NCBI RefSeq assembly: GCF_014905615.1
Contig: NZ_AQGU01000017.1
Location: 62,001 to 126,000, forward strand
Length of the DNA: 64,000 nucleotides
Direction of reading: 5' to 3'
Source of the DNA: Pseudoalteromonas aliena SW19
GTDB taxonomy: Bacteria > Pseudomonadota > Gammaproteobacteria > Enterobacterales > Alteromonadaceae
Below, in pieces: positions 8,154-18,085 of the stretch. The translations under genes were made by a program, and so were the position numbers. Each line of letters begins with the position of its first letter. Within the stretch, counting starts at the first letter, position 1. The notes under the pieces are model-generated. The model was not told the DNA's origin. It was given only the letters and a program-made list of their open reading frames with translations, and did not search any database.

Positions 8154-8999
8154 ATGACAGATTACAGCAATTCTCCAGATCTAAAAGGCAGTGTATTAGG
8201 CCAATCTACCGAGTATGTGGATGTGTATACACCGAGCTTGCTTTTCCCTATTGCACGCAAGCTAAATCGTGATGCTTTAAATATTGATGAAGCCGCACTC
8301 CCGTTTAAAGGACAAGACATTTGGACTGGTTACGAGCTTTCATGGCTTAATGCTAAAGGCAAACCACAAGTGGCTGTCGCCCTCTTTATTTTTGAATGTC
8401 AGAGCAGCCATATTATTGAGTCAAAGTCGTTTAAACTTTATTTGAATAGCTTTAACCAAACCCGATTTGAAAGCATTGAGGTAGTAAAACAGCACTTAAT
8501 TGATGACTTATCAAGCGCGGTTAACAGCCCCGTAAAAGTAACCTTATATAAGGCTGATGAATTTAATTGCTTACCATGCACCCCCCTGCCTGGCGAATGT
8601 ATTGATGACTTAGATATTGAAATTGATAATTACCATATTGACGCGCATTCGCTTAAATCACAACGTGATGAACTCGTAACTGAAACCCTGCATAGCCACT
8701 TACTAAAATCTAACTGCTTAATTACCTCGCAACCTGATTGGGCCAGCATTATTATTAGGTATACGGGAGAGAAAGTTTGCAGAGAGTCACTATTACGTTA
8801 TTTAATTTCGTTCAGAACGCATAACGAGTTTCATGAACAATGTGTAGAGCGTATTTATAGCGATTTAACCACGCAGCTTAATATTAAAGAGCTAGAGGTT
8901 TACGCACGTTATACCCGCCGTGGTGGGCTTGATATAAATCCGTATCGCTCTACGCATTATAACGATACACCGTTCGCGGTTAAAATTAATCGTCAGTAA
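8154..8999 (+). CDS. queF: NADPH-dependent 7-cyano-7-deazaguanine reductase QueF
   Basis: Reduces preQ0 to preQ1 in queuosine biosynthesis. The protein has 281 residues, the bimodular long form. The QueF motif [17 protein letters not shown] is at about 89-105. The catalytic cysteine C188 and aspartate D195 are in [12 protein letters not shown], matching C190 and D197 of E. coli. The substrate glutamate is in the [10 protein letters not shown] block near 230. AAGAG precedes the ATG, and a TATAAT at 8119-8124 is the likely -10. No preQ1 riboswitch is visible in the short leader. Confidence 0.95.
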   Translation: MTDYSNSPDLKGSVLGQSTEYVDVYTPSLLFPIARKLNRDALNIDEAALPFKGQDIWTGYELSWLNAKGKPQVAVALFIFECQSSHIIESKSFKLYLNSFNQTRFESIEVVKQHLIDDLSSAVNSPVKVTLYKADEFNCLPCTPLPGECIDDLDIEIDNYHIDAHSLKSQRDELVTETLHSHLLKSNCLITSQPDWASIIIRYTGEKVCRESLLRYLISFRTHNEFHEQCVERIYSDLTTQLNIKELEVYARYTRRGGLDINPYRSTHYNDTPFAVKINRQ

Positions 9000-9027
9000 G
9001 TTTTTTACACTGGAATATGAGTGTTGA

Positions 9028-9049
9028 AAAAGGAGCCTTGGCTCCTTTT
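9028..9049 (+). terminator. Intrinsic terminator after queF
   Basis: Ten-bp stem AAAAGGAGCC / GGCTCCTTTT with a two-base loop; the second arm ends in a T-run. Confidence 0.85.
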
Positions 9050-9066
9050 CTATTTGTATATTTAAT

Positions 9067-9477
9067 TAATACCAATTCGCTTAATTAAGTGAGCTATTTT
9101 GAGGCTGGGAAAACGTGTTGATAGCTAGGCAAAAAAATTGCTATTTAACCTGAACTCTGGTTAAGAGATTTACTAACATATTGAATCATGGTGATATTTA
9201 AATTTATTTTCTCTAGCCAAAGATTTTCAGTGAAAACAAGGCGAATTTACGCGTCAATAGCTGGCCTATTGCAAGTAAATTCAACGCAGTTAGCGCTGAA
9301 AATAGCTGCTAGAGATAGATTTATTATCCAGAGTTCAGGTTATTTAGTTGTTCTCGGTAATTGCTCCTGCATTGCTCTACCTTCTGCATCCATGCAGTCG
9401 TAAATGAGAATTTTTTAACGCAGGTAGCGACACGTTTAGCCCCGCAAAATGATTAAGTATTATTGCGGATTGGTATA
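9067..9477. mobile_element. MITE-like element, copy 1 (host of a nested element)
   Basis: A 411-bp non-coding element with imperfect terminal inverted repeats of about 35 bp. The left end reads TAATACCAATTCGC and the right end, reverse-complemented, TATACCAATCCGC; both continue into an ATTTTG.GG motif. Part of its interior (about 9338-9400) matches the copy at 36105-36476, which shows it is a dispersed family. It carries no transposase, so it is non-autonomous. Its right end supplies the last codons and stop of the cyclophilin gene. The short open frames inside it are not credible genes. Confidence 0.7.
9146..9342. mobile_element. Second MITE-like element nested in copy 1
   Basis: A 197-bp segment bounded by 19-bp inverted repeats that match at 18 positions (left TAACCTGAACTCTGGTTAA; right end reverse-complemented TAACCTGAACTCTGGATAA). 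The segment is absent from the related copy at 36 kb, which supports insertion into the outer element. Confidence 0.6.
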
Positions 9478-10361
9478 ACTTCGCGCTTAGTGGGTATCGG
9501 CATGCCACACACATCAACGTAGTTATGTGCTTTAACAAACCAAGGTTCATTACGGTTTTTACGAGCACGGATCAAATCTTTAAACACCGGTGAATTTGTT
9601 TTCATTGCTTTAAAGATACTTTTATCGCTTTGGACATCGCCAAGCACTTGTATATTCGTAATTAGATTAAATGCTTTACCTTCAATTGGTGTACGCGCTA
9701 AACGGTTAAAATGCTCTATCCCTTCTAGCACTCGGCCGAACACCGTAATATTTTTATCAAGATAACGCGGCCCTTGCCCTATCGTTACAAAAAACTCCGT
9801 GCTCGCACTATTTATATCGTTATCGCGCGCCATTGCAAACACACCACTGCAGTGTACTTGCCATGTTTGCGTATGTGCTGAATTTTGAGCTACTGCAAAG
9901 CCGTTTAAAAAACCGGTAACTGGCGCATATCCGTCGCCATTTAGCTCAGTAATTAAAAGTGGTTTATTTGTTGTTAAATAAAACTCAGCAGGAACTGTTT
10001 TATCTGCCGTTTTAATTAACTTTTTACTCGAGCTATCGCCACCTTGTGCGACAAAACCTTCAACAAACCGATAAATGCTAGTATTTTTATAGAACCCTTC
10101 TCGCGCTAACTTTTTAATATTTTGAGTGTGCTTTGGGGCAAGCTGTTCATTAAGCTCAATATACGCATCGCCCGTTGGCAGCGTTATCTTTAAAATATTT
10201 TGCGCGTCAACTACTCGCCAGTCGTTATCTGTTGCACTGGCAACTACCTCACTCGCGCTCATTAAAGGTAACGATTGTTTAGTAACGTCCTTGTTATGTA
10301 TTTGAGCGCAACCACTTAGTAAAGCGGCTAACAAAACCGACAATATCATTTTTTTCATCAC
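9453..10361 (-). CDS. Cyclophilin-type peptidyl-prolyl isomerase lipoprotein
   Basis: A 302-residue predicted lipoprotein: a short basic N-terminus, a hydrophobic stretch and the lipobox LLSGC (C18). A cyclophilin-like domain follows at about 55-230, with FVAQGGD (substrate groove), VHCSGVFAMARDNDINSASTEFFVTIGQGPRYLDKNITVFGRV and the usual EGIEHFNRL ending. It would catalyse prolyl cis-trans isomerisation in the cell envelope. AAGGATGTGAG precedes the ATG, and it lies 26 bp downstream of tamB, probably in one operon with tamA-tamB. The last eight residues (VIPIRNNT) and the stop codon come from the inserted MITE end, so the original C-terminus has been altered. Confidence 0.85.
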   Translation of the reverse strand: MMKKMILSVLLAALLSGCAQIHNKDVTKQSLPLMSASEVVASATDNDWRVVDAQNILKITLPTGDAYIELNEQLAPKHTQNIKKLAREGFYKNTSIYRFVEGFVAQGGDSSSKKLIKTADKTVPAEFYLTTNKPLLITELNGDGYAPVTGFLNGFAVAQNSAHTQTWQVHCSGVFAMARDNDINSASTEFFVTIGQGPRYLDKNITVFGRVLEGIEHFNRLARTPIEGKAFNLITNIQVLGDVQSDKSIFKAMKTNSPVFKDLIRARKNRNEPWFVKAHNYVDVCGMPIPTKREVIPIRNNT

Positions 10362-10387
10362 TCACATCCTTAGAATTATTATTTTAG

Positions 10388-13300
10388 TTATTCCCAGTCA
10401 AATTTATATAGCACATCAACATTTTGATACAACCCACTGGTTATCTCTATATATAACTGTGAAAGTAATTGATAGCGCACAGCCACTTCACTCAATGAGT
10501 CAAAAATACCGACGCTATATTTTACTTGTAAACTAGGTGCAACATAACCTGATATTTCTACTTTGGTGTTATCGCCAGTACCCTTAGAGCTTAAGCTCAC
10601 ATCCGACAAACCAAACGTCTCACCCACCTTAGAAACCACCCCCTCACTTCGGCTCACACCTTGAGAAAGTAGCAGTTGTGTAAGCATAGCGTCGCTTGAG
10701 CTGTCACCTTCTCCTAGTGGTTGCCCATTAAGTAAATACGCAAGTGCTTGAGCTTGATCCATTGCAGGCTCAGAAAATATTTTAAGTGTTGGCTGCTTTA
10801 TAGTACCTGTAAGGGTAACGCCTGCAATAACATCATTTGCAGTATTTTCTGGATTACGAATAGCTTTAATATTTAAGTATGGCTGCTCTATAGAGCCACT
10901 AAAGCCAATTTGACCTGTCCTTATTATTAAATCTTGTCCAAATGCTAAGTAAGTCCCTTCAATTAAATTAAGCTCACCAGTTGCAATCGTGGGCGCTCCC
11001 TGGCTCATTTTAATTGCTAAATCTCCAGCGACTCTTGATGCCAAACCAAAGGACTCTACTTTCACATCATTTTTTAAAATAAGTTTTAAGTCAACATCGT
11101 AATCAAAAGGCATCTTTTTAGTTGCTGCTGATTTTTGATCCACTATAATTTCATCATCACTCACTTGTACCGCCCCCTCTGGCAGCTCTTCAATCTCTAT
11201 ACGGCCATAGGGTACAATCACTTCACCAACAAGCTTTAATGCGTTATTGGCTAAGCCTATTTTTAAATCTGGTGATACTTTAAACACAACACCTTGCTGC
11301 GCACGTACAAAAAATTGCTCACCTAATACAGATACGTTAACGATAGGCTGTTCGCCTTGCCAATCAACATCACCACTTAACTTAATTTTGCCACCTTGAG
11401 GGTCGTTTAAATTGCCTTTAACTGTTGCTGTTGTTTTGTTAAATAAGATATTTACATTCGACTTTTCAAGAGCAATAGGCAGCTGTTCACCTGCTAAATT
11501 AATGTCTTCAATATTCAGTTCGCCATCTAAAAGAGGATCCTTTAACGTACCGGTTAAGGCCACTTGCCCGCTGATAGCGCCCTTTATCTGTTCAAGTGTT
11601 TCTAAGAAAGGTTGTATGTCTGATAATAAAACCTTATCTATATTCACATTCCCCTTTAGACTTTGTTTATTTTGTATATCATCGATATTTATTTGCGTGG
11701 TAATTTTACCCAGTACACTGGATTCTAAATTAGCCTCAAACTTGCCTATTTGCGAATCTGAAAACGCACTGATGTGTAATGTCTCTATTGGCAATTTAAA
11801 GCGGTCTTCTTCTGAGGTGAGAATTGCGGTTAATTCACTGGCATTTAAGTTAGCGCGTAATGTTTTAAGCGCACCTGACTGCCAATTTGCAGCAAAGTCA
11901 CCCTTTACGTCGCCTTGTGTGCGAATATTATTGGGCAATAAGTGCTTGAGTTCTTCAAGTGATAAGTTACTTAGCTTTGCACTAAGCTGCCCAAGTGTAT
12001 TCGTTTGCAATAAAGTATCTATGCACAATTTACTTTTCGCCGATTGCCAACAATGCGCACTTACATCAAAATCATTATTTTGTGTGTTTACCATTAAGGC
12101 AATTTTTTTTGTGTTGCTAAAAATTAATTTATTATCACTCAACGTTATATTGCTTATTTCACCATTCCATACGCTGCTATTCATTTTTCCGTTAACTTCA
12201 AACTCTACAGCGCCTTTTTCTGCATCTACTGATGCGGTAACTTGGTGATCTGTTTTGTCGCCACTAATATCAATTTTTACGCTGTTAATTTGCTGTTCGA
12301 CCACAAGTGCCGAGCCAACACTTACCGCAACATCGGTTTGCCAATCGGCTGCGGTATCTAAATGCCCTTTTAGTGACAGTTTATTTATATTAATTTCATT
12401 AAAAATAAAGCTCTCTAGCATTAACGCCAAGTCAACGGATGGAGTAAGCCTATCCCCTCTCACTTTTAAATCAGCATTGCCATTAGCAATAAATGGCAAA
12501 TTAGCCTCACCATCACTTTTTAGCATTACTTTGCCATCAACCTGCCAAGTGTCGTCAACGTGTCCGGTTAATGCTAACTCATTGATGCCGCTAGTTAAAT
12601 AAAAGCTATCAATATTAGCTTTTAACGTATTGTCTAGCTTAAAGTTTGAAGCGAACTCTAACGGTACGTCATTAAGTAATCCGCTTAACGTTGTATTATT
12701 CATTTGTAGCTGCCATTTATCGTCAGCGGCATTAAACGAGCCTTTAAACTGACCTGAAATATCACTGGTGATGGCATCAGTTAAGTACTGCGCTTTTAAG
12801 TTAGCAAGCGTGCCATTAAAGTTAGCCTGTATGCCTTTTTGCCAATCAATATTAGCGTTTATAGTGGCACTGCTTTCGTTCGCTTTAATACTTAGCGCTT
12901 GTAAGGCTGCTTTGCTGAGACTGCCTTTTAATTGGGTATTTAAGTCAACCGCTGGGTACGCACCTAGTTGGCTACTCGCCTGCAATGTAAGCTGATAGTC
13001 GTCGGCATTACCTTGTGCATTAAGACTAACATTTTGCACTTTAAGCTCATTACTTTGTGCATCAATAAGCCACTGTTTAATTTTGCCATTTAACTCAAAC
13101 GGATAGTTTTTTTGCTTTAAATTTGCTGTTGCCGTTACATTGAGCGGGTATTGTCCCTGCGTTTCTAAATTTAGGTTTAAGTTTGATAAATCACCACTCA
13201 ACTGCAAGTTGGCTTGGTGCTCTTCACTTTGTAAAACAACATTCCCTTTTACGGGCAAGTTCCCTGCAAGCTCTGCGTTAAGATGCGTATTAAGCTGCCA

Positions 13301-14068
13301 CTGTTCATACTTTGCTGATAATGACTCTAAATTAACAATTGCATCTTCCACACTTAATTGCAGCGCTATGCTCTCAATCACATACTGAATTTCGTCTTGC
13401 TCTATCGTGACTTTAGCTATTTCAAACTCTTCAATGACTAAGTCAAGTGGTGAAGTAAATTCTATATTAGGCAATGCTGGTAGCTGCGTTATGGGCGCTT
13501 GAGTATTTTGCGCAGTTTGTGCTTTAGCGTCTTGCTCTTTTAATGCAACCAGTATACTGGGGATATTCAGGCTTTTAACTGTTAGCTTTGAATCGTCTGC
13601 TCTTGCTGAGAGTTTAAAGTTATTAACGCTTACTTTTGCACTTGGATGCTCTAGAGTGAATTTATTTATCGCAATGTTTTTTACAGCAATATTAAAAGGT
13701 AAGCTGATTTTTTCAAGTGTCTGTGCAGGGATTTGCTCTTGTGACTCTGTGGTGTTTAGTAACGTTAAATCTATAGATTTAGCGCTGAAGTTATCTATAC
13801 AAATACCATCGCACTGCCACCAAAATAAATTGAGCTTTAATTGCTGAGCATTAAAATCAAGTCCATCGTTCTTAAATCGTACGTTAAACGTATCGTTATA
13901 TAAAAAACGCCCATTTTTTATATCTATGTTCAAACCATCCACTGCTTTATTAGCACTGTAAGCTATAAACTGATTACCCGGCGCGGTAAATAATAAACAA
14001 AATAATATAACTAAAAGGCTCACTAATATGGCACTTGCGACTGCGGTTACTTTTTTAAATACTGACAT
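10388..14068 (-). CDS. tamB: Translocation and assembly module subunit TamB
   Basis: An AsmA-like bridging protein of 1226 residues that spans the periplasm and works with TamA in outer-membrane homeostasis. One N-terminal membrane anchor (about 5-30) is followed by a very long, repetitive beta-rich region (the lipid-conducting groove type). The conserved TamB/DUF490 C-terminal domain occupies about the last 350 residues, with GELNLIEGTYLAFGQDLIIRTGQIGFSG and a terminal YKFDWE. E. coli TamB has 1259 residues. The ATG overlaps the tamA stop by one base (TAATG), so the pair is translationally coupled. Confidence 0.93.
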   Translation of the reverse strand: MSVFKKVTAVASAILVSLLVILFCLLFTAPGNQFIAYSANKAVDGLNIDIKNGRFLYNDTFNVRFKNDGLDFNAQQLKLNLFWWQCDGICIDNFSAKSIDLTLLNTTESQEQIPAQTLEKISLPFNIAVKNIAINKFTLEHPSAKVSVNNFKLSARADDSKLTVKSLNIPSILVALKEQDAKAQTAQNTQAPITQLPALPNIEFTSPLDLVIEEFEIAKVTIEQDEIQYVIESIALQLSVEDAIVNLESLSAKYEQWQLNTHLNAELAGNLPVKGNVVLQSEEHQANLQLSGDLSNLNLNLETQGQYPLNVTATANLKQKNYPFELNGKIKQWLIDAQSNELKVQNVSLNAQGNADDYQLTLQASSQLGAYPAVDLNTQLKGSLSKAALQALSIKANESSATINANIDWQKGIQANFNGTLANLKAQYLTDAITSDISGQFKGSFNAADDKWQLQMNNTTLSGLLNDVPLEFASNFKLDNTLKANIDSFYLTSGINELALTGHVDDTWQVDGKVMLKSDGEANLPFIANGNADLKVRGDRLTPSVDLALMLESFIFNEININKLSLKGHLDTAADWQTDVAVSVGSALVVEQQINSVKIDISGDKTDHQVTASVDAEKGAVEFEVNGKMNSSVWNGEISNITLSDNKLIFSNTKKIALMVNTQNNDFDVSAHCWQSAKSKLCIDTLLQTNTLGQLSAKLSNLSLEELKHLLPNNIRTQGDVKGDFAANWQSGALKTLRANLNASELTAILTSEEDRFKLPIETLHISAFSDSQIGKFEANLESSVLGKITTQINIDDIQNKQSLKGNVNIDKVLLSDIQPFLETLEQIKGAISGQVALTGTLKDPLLDGELNIEDINLAGEQLPIALEKSNVNILFNKTTATVKGNLNDPQGGKIKLSGDVDWQGEQPIVNVSVLGEQFFVRAQQGVVFKVSPDLKIGLANNALKLVGEVIVPYGRIEIEELPEGAVQVSDDEIIVDQKSAATKKMPFDYDVDLKLILKNDVKVESFGLASRVAGDLAIKMSQGAPTIATGELNLIEGTYLAFGQDLIIRTGQIGFSGSIEQPYLNIKAIRNPENTANDVIAGVTLTGTIKQPTLKIFSEPAMDQAQALAYLLNGQPLGEGDSSSDAMLTQLLLSQGVSRSEGVVSKVGETFGLSDVSLSSKGTGDNTKVEISGYVAPSLQVKYSVGIFDSLSEVAVRYQLLSQLYIEITSGLYQNVDVLYKFDWE

Positions 14069-15795
14069 TAAATTTCAGGCCCTATAGTAATACTCAAACG
14101 CGTACTTTTACTGTCTTTAGTTACGCCCCATGCATGGTCGATTCTGACAGGGCCCACAGGTGTTAAATAGCGAAAGCCAAACCCAGCACCCACTTCGAAT
14201 TGGTCTGAAAAATCATTTGTTGCCGTACCACCATCTACAAACAAAGCAGCTCGCCAATTTTGAGCAAACTGGTAATTATATTCAACAGTACCCGATAGTA
14301 AATACTTACCCCCAATCAATTCGCCTTCGTCGTTTTCTGGTGAAATAGACTGGTACGCAAAGCCTCGAACACTTTGATCACCACCGGCGTAAAAGCGCAG
14401 TGAAAATGGTACGTTGCTTATATCATCAACAAGCATGGCTCCCACATTGCCTTTTAAAAAAACTAAATGGCGATCTAAATACGTCCTTAACCAAGCATGC
14501 TGTAATTGCACTCTTATTAAATTAGTACTCGAGAGCATGTCATCTAGAGCGAATTCAGCAGATACCAACCACTGCTCTCCCCAATAAGGCGTAGTTCCCC
14601 CTTTCGATTTTTTACGTGCATAACTAATACCCGGCATTAACATTTCAGTGGTTTTTTCTACTTCATCCCCTATTCGATAGGTTTCTTGGTCGCGGCGTAA
14701 AAATGCAGTTCTTACCCACTTGTTTTCAGTCAACCATTGGCGTTGAACTTGCCCTGTTAGTATTTTGCTATAAGTGTCGTTTGTCAGTTCATCTTCTAAT
14801 TTGTAACCGACCGAGAAGCGCCATAAGTCATCATTAGGATCATCAATAGGTACTGTGTAGGCCATTGAAATGTCTTGCTGCTTTTGTGACACATTTAGAT
14901 TGCTTTCGAGGTAATGCCCATTTTCTGTTATCCATGGTTTAGACCATTTAAAACGTACTTTGGGGCCTAAATCGGTGCTATACCCACCACCAATTTCATA
15001 ACTATTTGCTGGTTTGTGTAAAACATCGACCTTAATTGGCACTTGGCTATTTTTACGTGCTGCAATATCAGCGTATACACGCACACTTGCAAAGTAAGGG
15101 GTACTTGATAAATCAAGATTGTAATCGGCAATAAGCGTTGATTTATAGGACTGGCCCACAGAGAAAGGCGCTAAAGATCGAATATATTTTGCAGCCGGTG
15201 TTTTATTCGCTATATCAACATTACCAAACTGATAGCGCACACCGGTATCAATTAAAAACGTAATAGCTGCGCTATTTTTTTTAAGCGACACTTCTAGTTT
15301 TCTTGCTGGCCATTTTGCATCAAAATAACCTAATTCTAATAACATCGACTCTATTTTTTTATGGGCTGAATCGTAAATACCATGATTTAAGACATCACCT
15401 TGTTTAATATTGATGTTTTTTACTAATGCTTGAAGAGCTTCATCATTTTTACCATCACCCTTTAAAGCAACGTTAATTGACTCAATTCGGGTTGCAGGGC
15501 CTCGTTCAACTTTAACAATTAAGTCGCTGTCGTTTTTGTCAAAATCAACCTCAACAACAGGGCTGTAATAACCTAGCGCTTTTATACTGTTTTCAACTTG
15601 TTTTTTAGCATAGCGGCGCAGTGTACGTGTTGGTTTTTCACCAATGAGTTGTTTTAAATAAAGAGCAACGTTATTTTCTAGCTCGCCACCAAGCCCTTTT
15701 ATTTCATAATCTTCAATCACTTTCTCAGAAGAAAAAGCCTGCGTATTAAAAAAAATGAATAAGACACACATACAACGTAAAAACTGATTGAACAA
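14068..15795 (-). CDS. tamA: Translocation and assembly module subunit TamA
   Basis: An Omp85-superfamily outer-membrane protein of 575 residues. A signal peptide (to about residue 23, cleavage near QAFSS) leads into POTRA domains to about 275, then a 16-strand barrel with the typical FYAGGDQSVRGF motif, GGKYLLSGTVEY and VGAGFGFRYLTPVGPVRIDHAWGV. The start is TTG at 15795: AAGGAT lies eight bases upstream and the resulting signal peptide has a basic residue before the hydrophobic core. The internal ATG at 15771 would remove that. tamB follows directly. Confidence 0.93.
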   Translation of the reverse strand: MFNQFLRCMCVLFIFFNTQAFSSEKVIEDYEIKGLGGELENNVALYLKQLIGEKPTRTLRRYAKKQVENSIKALGYYSPVVEVDFDKNDSDLIVKVERGPATRIESINVALKGDGKNDEALQALVKNINIKQGDVLNHGIYDSAHKKIESMLLELGYFDAKWPARKLEVSLKKNSAAITFLIDTGVRYQFGNVDIANKTPAAKYIRSLAPFSVGQSYKSTLIADYNLDLSSTPYFASVRVYADIAARKNSQVPIKVDVLHKPANSYEIGGGYSTDLGPKVRFKWSKPWITENGHYLESNLNVSQKQQDISMAYTVPIDDPNDDLWRFSVGYKLEDELTNDTYSKILTGQVQRQWLTENKWVRTAFLRRDQETYRIGDEVEKTTEMLMPGISYARKKSKGGTTPYWGEQWLVSAEFALDDMLSSTNLIRVQLQHAWLRTYLDRHLVFLKGNVGAMLVDDISNVPFSLRFYAGGDQSVRGFAYQSISPENDEGELIGGKYLLSGTVEYNYQFAQNWRAALFVDGGTATNDFSDQFEVGAGFGFRYLTPVGPVRIDHAWGVTKDSKSTRLSITIGPEI

Positions 15796-15952
15796 GTAAA
15801 TATCCTTTGCTTTATATTTTTAAAATATCGTTGATTTCAGCTCGCATATTATCATAGTAATAATGAGCCCAGCATTAATTCAAATATTAAAATTAGTACG
15901 CCTTATGCGTTTATTTTGGTTACAATAGCGATAACAAGCACAAAATAATTTA

Positions 15953-16300
15953 ATGAGTTTTTTAATGCAATTTCCTGATGATGATAACGGCCAACTTTTA
16001 GCCGAAATAGCCGCTGAAGGCATCGATTTAAATAAAATGCACCAAGTTGATTTTTATATTTTATTTGAACAACAAGCTGATGCAGAAAAGTTTGCAAAGG
16101 AAATCGTCACTGATGCCTTAGTACAAAATGCTAAAATTGAAAAATGCACCGAAACGGGTGTTTGGGAAGTGATTGCTCAAGTTCAAATGGTGCCTGAGCA
16201 CACATTACTTGGTCAAGCTGAGCAATACATTGAAAGCATTGCCAATAGCTCTAACGGCTATGGCGATGGCTGGGGATTAATGGACAGTGAAGAGGCTTAA
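15953..16300 (+). CDS. RraB-family (RNase E inhibitor) protein
   Basis: A 115-residue acidic protein with the RraB/DUF1260 domain. Members bind RNase E and limit mRNA decay in E. coli. The family pattern is visible: FPDDDNGQLLAEIAAEGIDL at the N-terminus, a central VDFYILFEQQADAEKFA helix, and the C-terminal YGDGWGLMD. The protein is shorter than E. coli RraB (138 residues), and whether it inhibits RNase E here is inferred. An alternative start is the ATG four codons downstream. It stands alone, convergent with radD. Confidence 0.78.
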   Translation: MSFLMQFPDDDNGQLLAEIAAEGIDLNKMHQVDFYILFEQQADAEKFAKEIVTDALVQNAKIEKCTETGVWEVIAQVQMVPEHTLLGQAEQYIESIANSSNGYGDGWGLMDSEEA

Positions 16301-16323
16301 ACGCTGTTAGTCTAAAATCTTCA

Positions 16324-16349
16324 TCAGTTAAGCTTAACGGCTTAACTGA
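16324..16349. terminator. Hairpin between the RraB-family gene and radD
   Basis: Perfect 10-bp inverted repeat TCAGTTAAGC / GCTTAACTGA with a six-base loop, overlapping the radD stop codon. It may serve both convergent genes, though there is no T-run. Confidence 0.5.
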
Positions 16350-18085
16350 TTCGCTTTTCTAAAAATCCCTTTATAGTCAAATAACTTATCTGCGACTTTC
16401 CAACCATATTTTTTACTTTTACGAGCAATAACAAAATCAGGTGACACTAAATCAAATTGTGCATCAAAAACCTGCTGCGCCGATTTAAAATCTACTGGCG
16501 TTTGTCCATGTCCCACTCGTTTACCAAACTGTTTATTAAAAATATATTGCGCACCTTTATTAGCAAGATTATATATCTCGTCGCAACTTGCGCCATCTTC
16601 ATCAAAATACGTAACTTTAATCATTTCATCTTTTAGTAAGGAAATACTAAGCCCGCTGCACCTTAATACCAATGCATCTTTTAAATTAAGCGCATTTCTT
16701 AGTTTGTCATCAGGATCAGCCATTACTGCACCGCAATCGTGGCACTTTCGTGCTGCAATGTCATTTTCAGCGCCGCACTGCTCGCACTCTTTAAATCTAA
16801 AGCGATAATCACACTGTGCTTTGTGCCCCTCATCGTCTTCTAATAAACCTTTACAGCGCCTACCAAAGTGTTCGATTACTTTTCCTGCTGAATCAGTTTT
16901 ACCCCAAAATATATTCGCAAAACCACATCCAGGGCAAACTACCTGAACGGGTTCATTATCGCTATCACCTTTTTTATCACCTACTTCAGGGTAAAATAAA
17001 TCAAAACCGTTACCAGCGTAGTCAATAACTAAACAATCTTTCTTTGAATCCGACAATCTTAACCCTCGTCCGACTATTTGCTGATATAAACTTACAGATT
17101 CCGTTGGTCTTAAAATAGCAATAAAATCGACGTGAGGCGCATCAAAGCCGGTTGTTAGTACCGATATATTAACTAGATACTTTAATTGCTTAGCTTTAAA
17201 TTGCTTAATGATTTTATCGCGCTCAGTGTTTGGCGTATCACCTGTTATAAGTGCACTTTGATGAGCTGGCAAATAGTTTAATATTTCCTGAGCATGCATT
17301 ACCGTGGCTGCAAAAACCATAACACCTTCACGCTCTTCACTGTATTGAATTACTTGCTGTAAAATAGCTTTCGTTGCACGGGTACTCTTTTTTAAAAGCG
17401 CATTCATGTCATCGGTCGTATATTGCCCAGATGCATTTGCATTCAAAGCAGAAAAATCATAATGGCTAATAGCAGCATCCACTTCATTAGGGGAGGTAAG
17501 GTAATTATTTTTGATCATGTACCTTAAAGGCAATTCAAAAATACAGTTTTTAAAAGGACTCTCGCTATTGCCACGCACAAAGCCATGATAATGATGATGG
17601 TAAATCCAGCCCATACCTAATCGAAAAGGCGTTGCGGTTAAACCCAGTACTTTCAGTTCAGGGTTATGTATTTTTAACGTATTAATCACTTTACCGTATT
17701 GGCTTTTTTTATCGCCGTTTACTCTGTGGCACTCATCAATAATAAGTAAAGAATAATGCTCATTCAATTTATCTAAATTGCGAGATAACGATTGCACACT
17801 AGCAAAGGTAACTTGATGAGTAAGCGATTTTTCTTTCAAACCTGCTGAAAATATACTCGCCTCTAAATTAAAGCTTTTGTACTTTTGTGCGTTTTGCTCA
17901 ACTAATTCTTTTACGTGAGCAAGTACTAATATTTTTTGTTTAGCAATGCGGGCAAGTTCAGCAATAACTAAACTCTTACCGGCACCAGTAGGCAATACAA
18001 TAACAGCGGGCTCATTGGTTTTTCTAAAATGCAAAACGCTGCGCTCTACCGCTTCTTGCTGGTAAGGTCTTAGTTTATAGCTCAT
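16334..18085 (-). CDS. radD: DEAD/DEAH-box helicase RadD (YejH)
   Basis: Superfamily 2 helicase-like ATPase of 583 residues; E. coli RadD (586) acts in DNA double-strand-break repair and interacts with SSB. Motif I is LPTGAGKS (31-38), motif II is DECH (117-120), motif III LTATPFRLG, and motif VI QIVGRGLRLS. A cysteine-rich zinc region follows (CPGCG, then CEQCG and CHDCG), as in RadD. The Q-motif-like LRPYQQEAV begins the protein. No LexA box is visible upstream. Confidence 0.88.
   Translation of the reverse strand: MSYKLRPYQQEAVERSVLHFRKTNEPAVIVLPTGAGKSLVIAELARIAKQKILVLAHVKELVEQNAQKYKSFNLEASIFSAGLKEKSLTHQVTFASVQSLSRNLDKLNEHYSLLIIDECHRVNGDKKSQYGKVINTLKIHNPELKVLGLTATPFRLGMGWIYHHHYHGFVRGNSESPFKNCIFELPLRYMIKNNYLTSPNEVDAAISHYDFSALNANASGQYTTDDMNALLKKSTRATKAILQQVIQYSEEREGVMVFAATVMHAQEILNYLPAHQSALITGDTPNTERDKIIKQFKAKQLKYLVNISVLTTGFDAPHVDFIAILRPTESVSLYQQIVGRGLRLSDSKKDCLVIDYAGNGFDLFYPEVGDKKGDSDNEPVQVVCPGCGFANIFWGKTDSAGKVIEHFGRRCKGLLEDDEGHKAQCDYRFRFKECEQCGAENDIAARKCHDCGAVMADPDDKLRNALNLKDALVLRCSGLSISLLKDEMIKVTYFDEDGASCDEIYNLANKGAQYIFNKQFGKRVGHGQTPVDFKSAQQVFDAQFDLVSPDFVIARKSKKYGWKVADKLFDYKGIFRKANQLSR

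Noticed and set aside
9188-9403. Small plus-strand frame inside the first MITE
   Set aside because: It crosses the junction between outer and nested element and has no family features.
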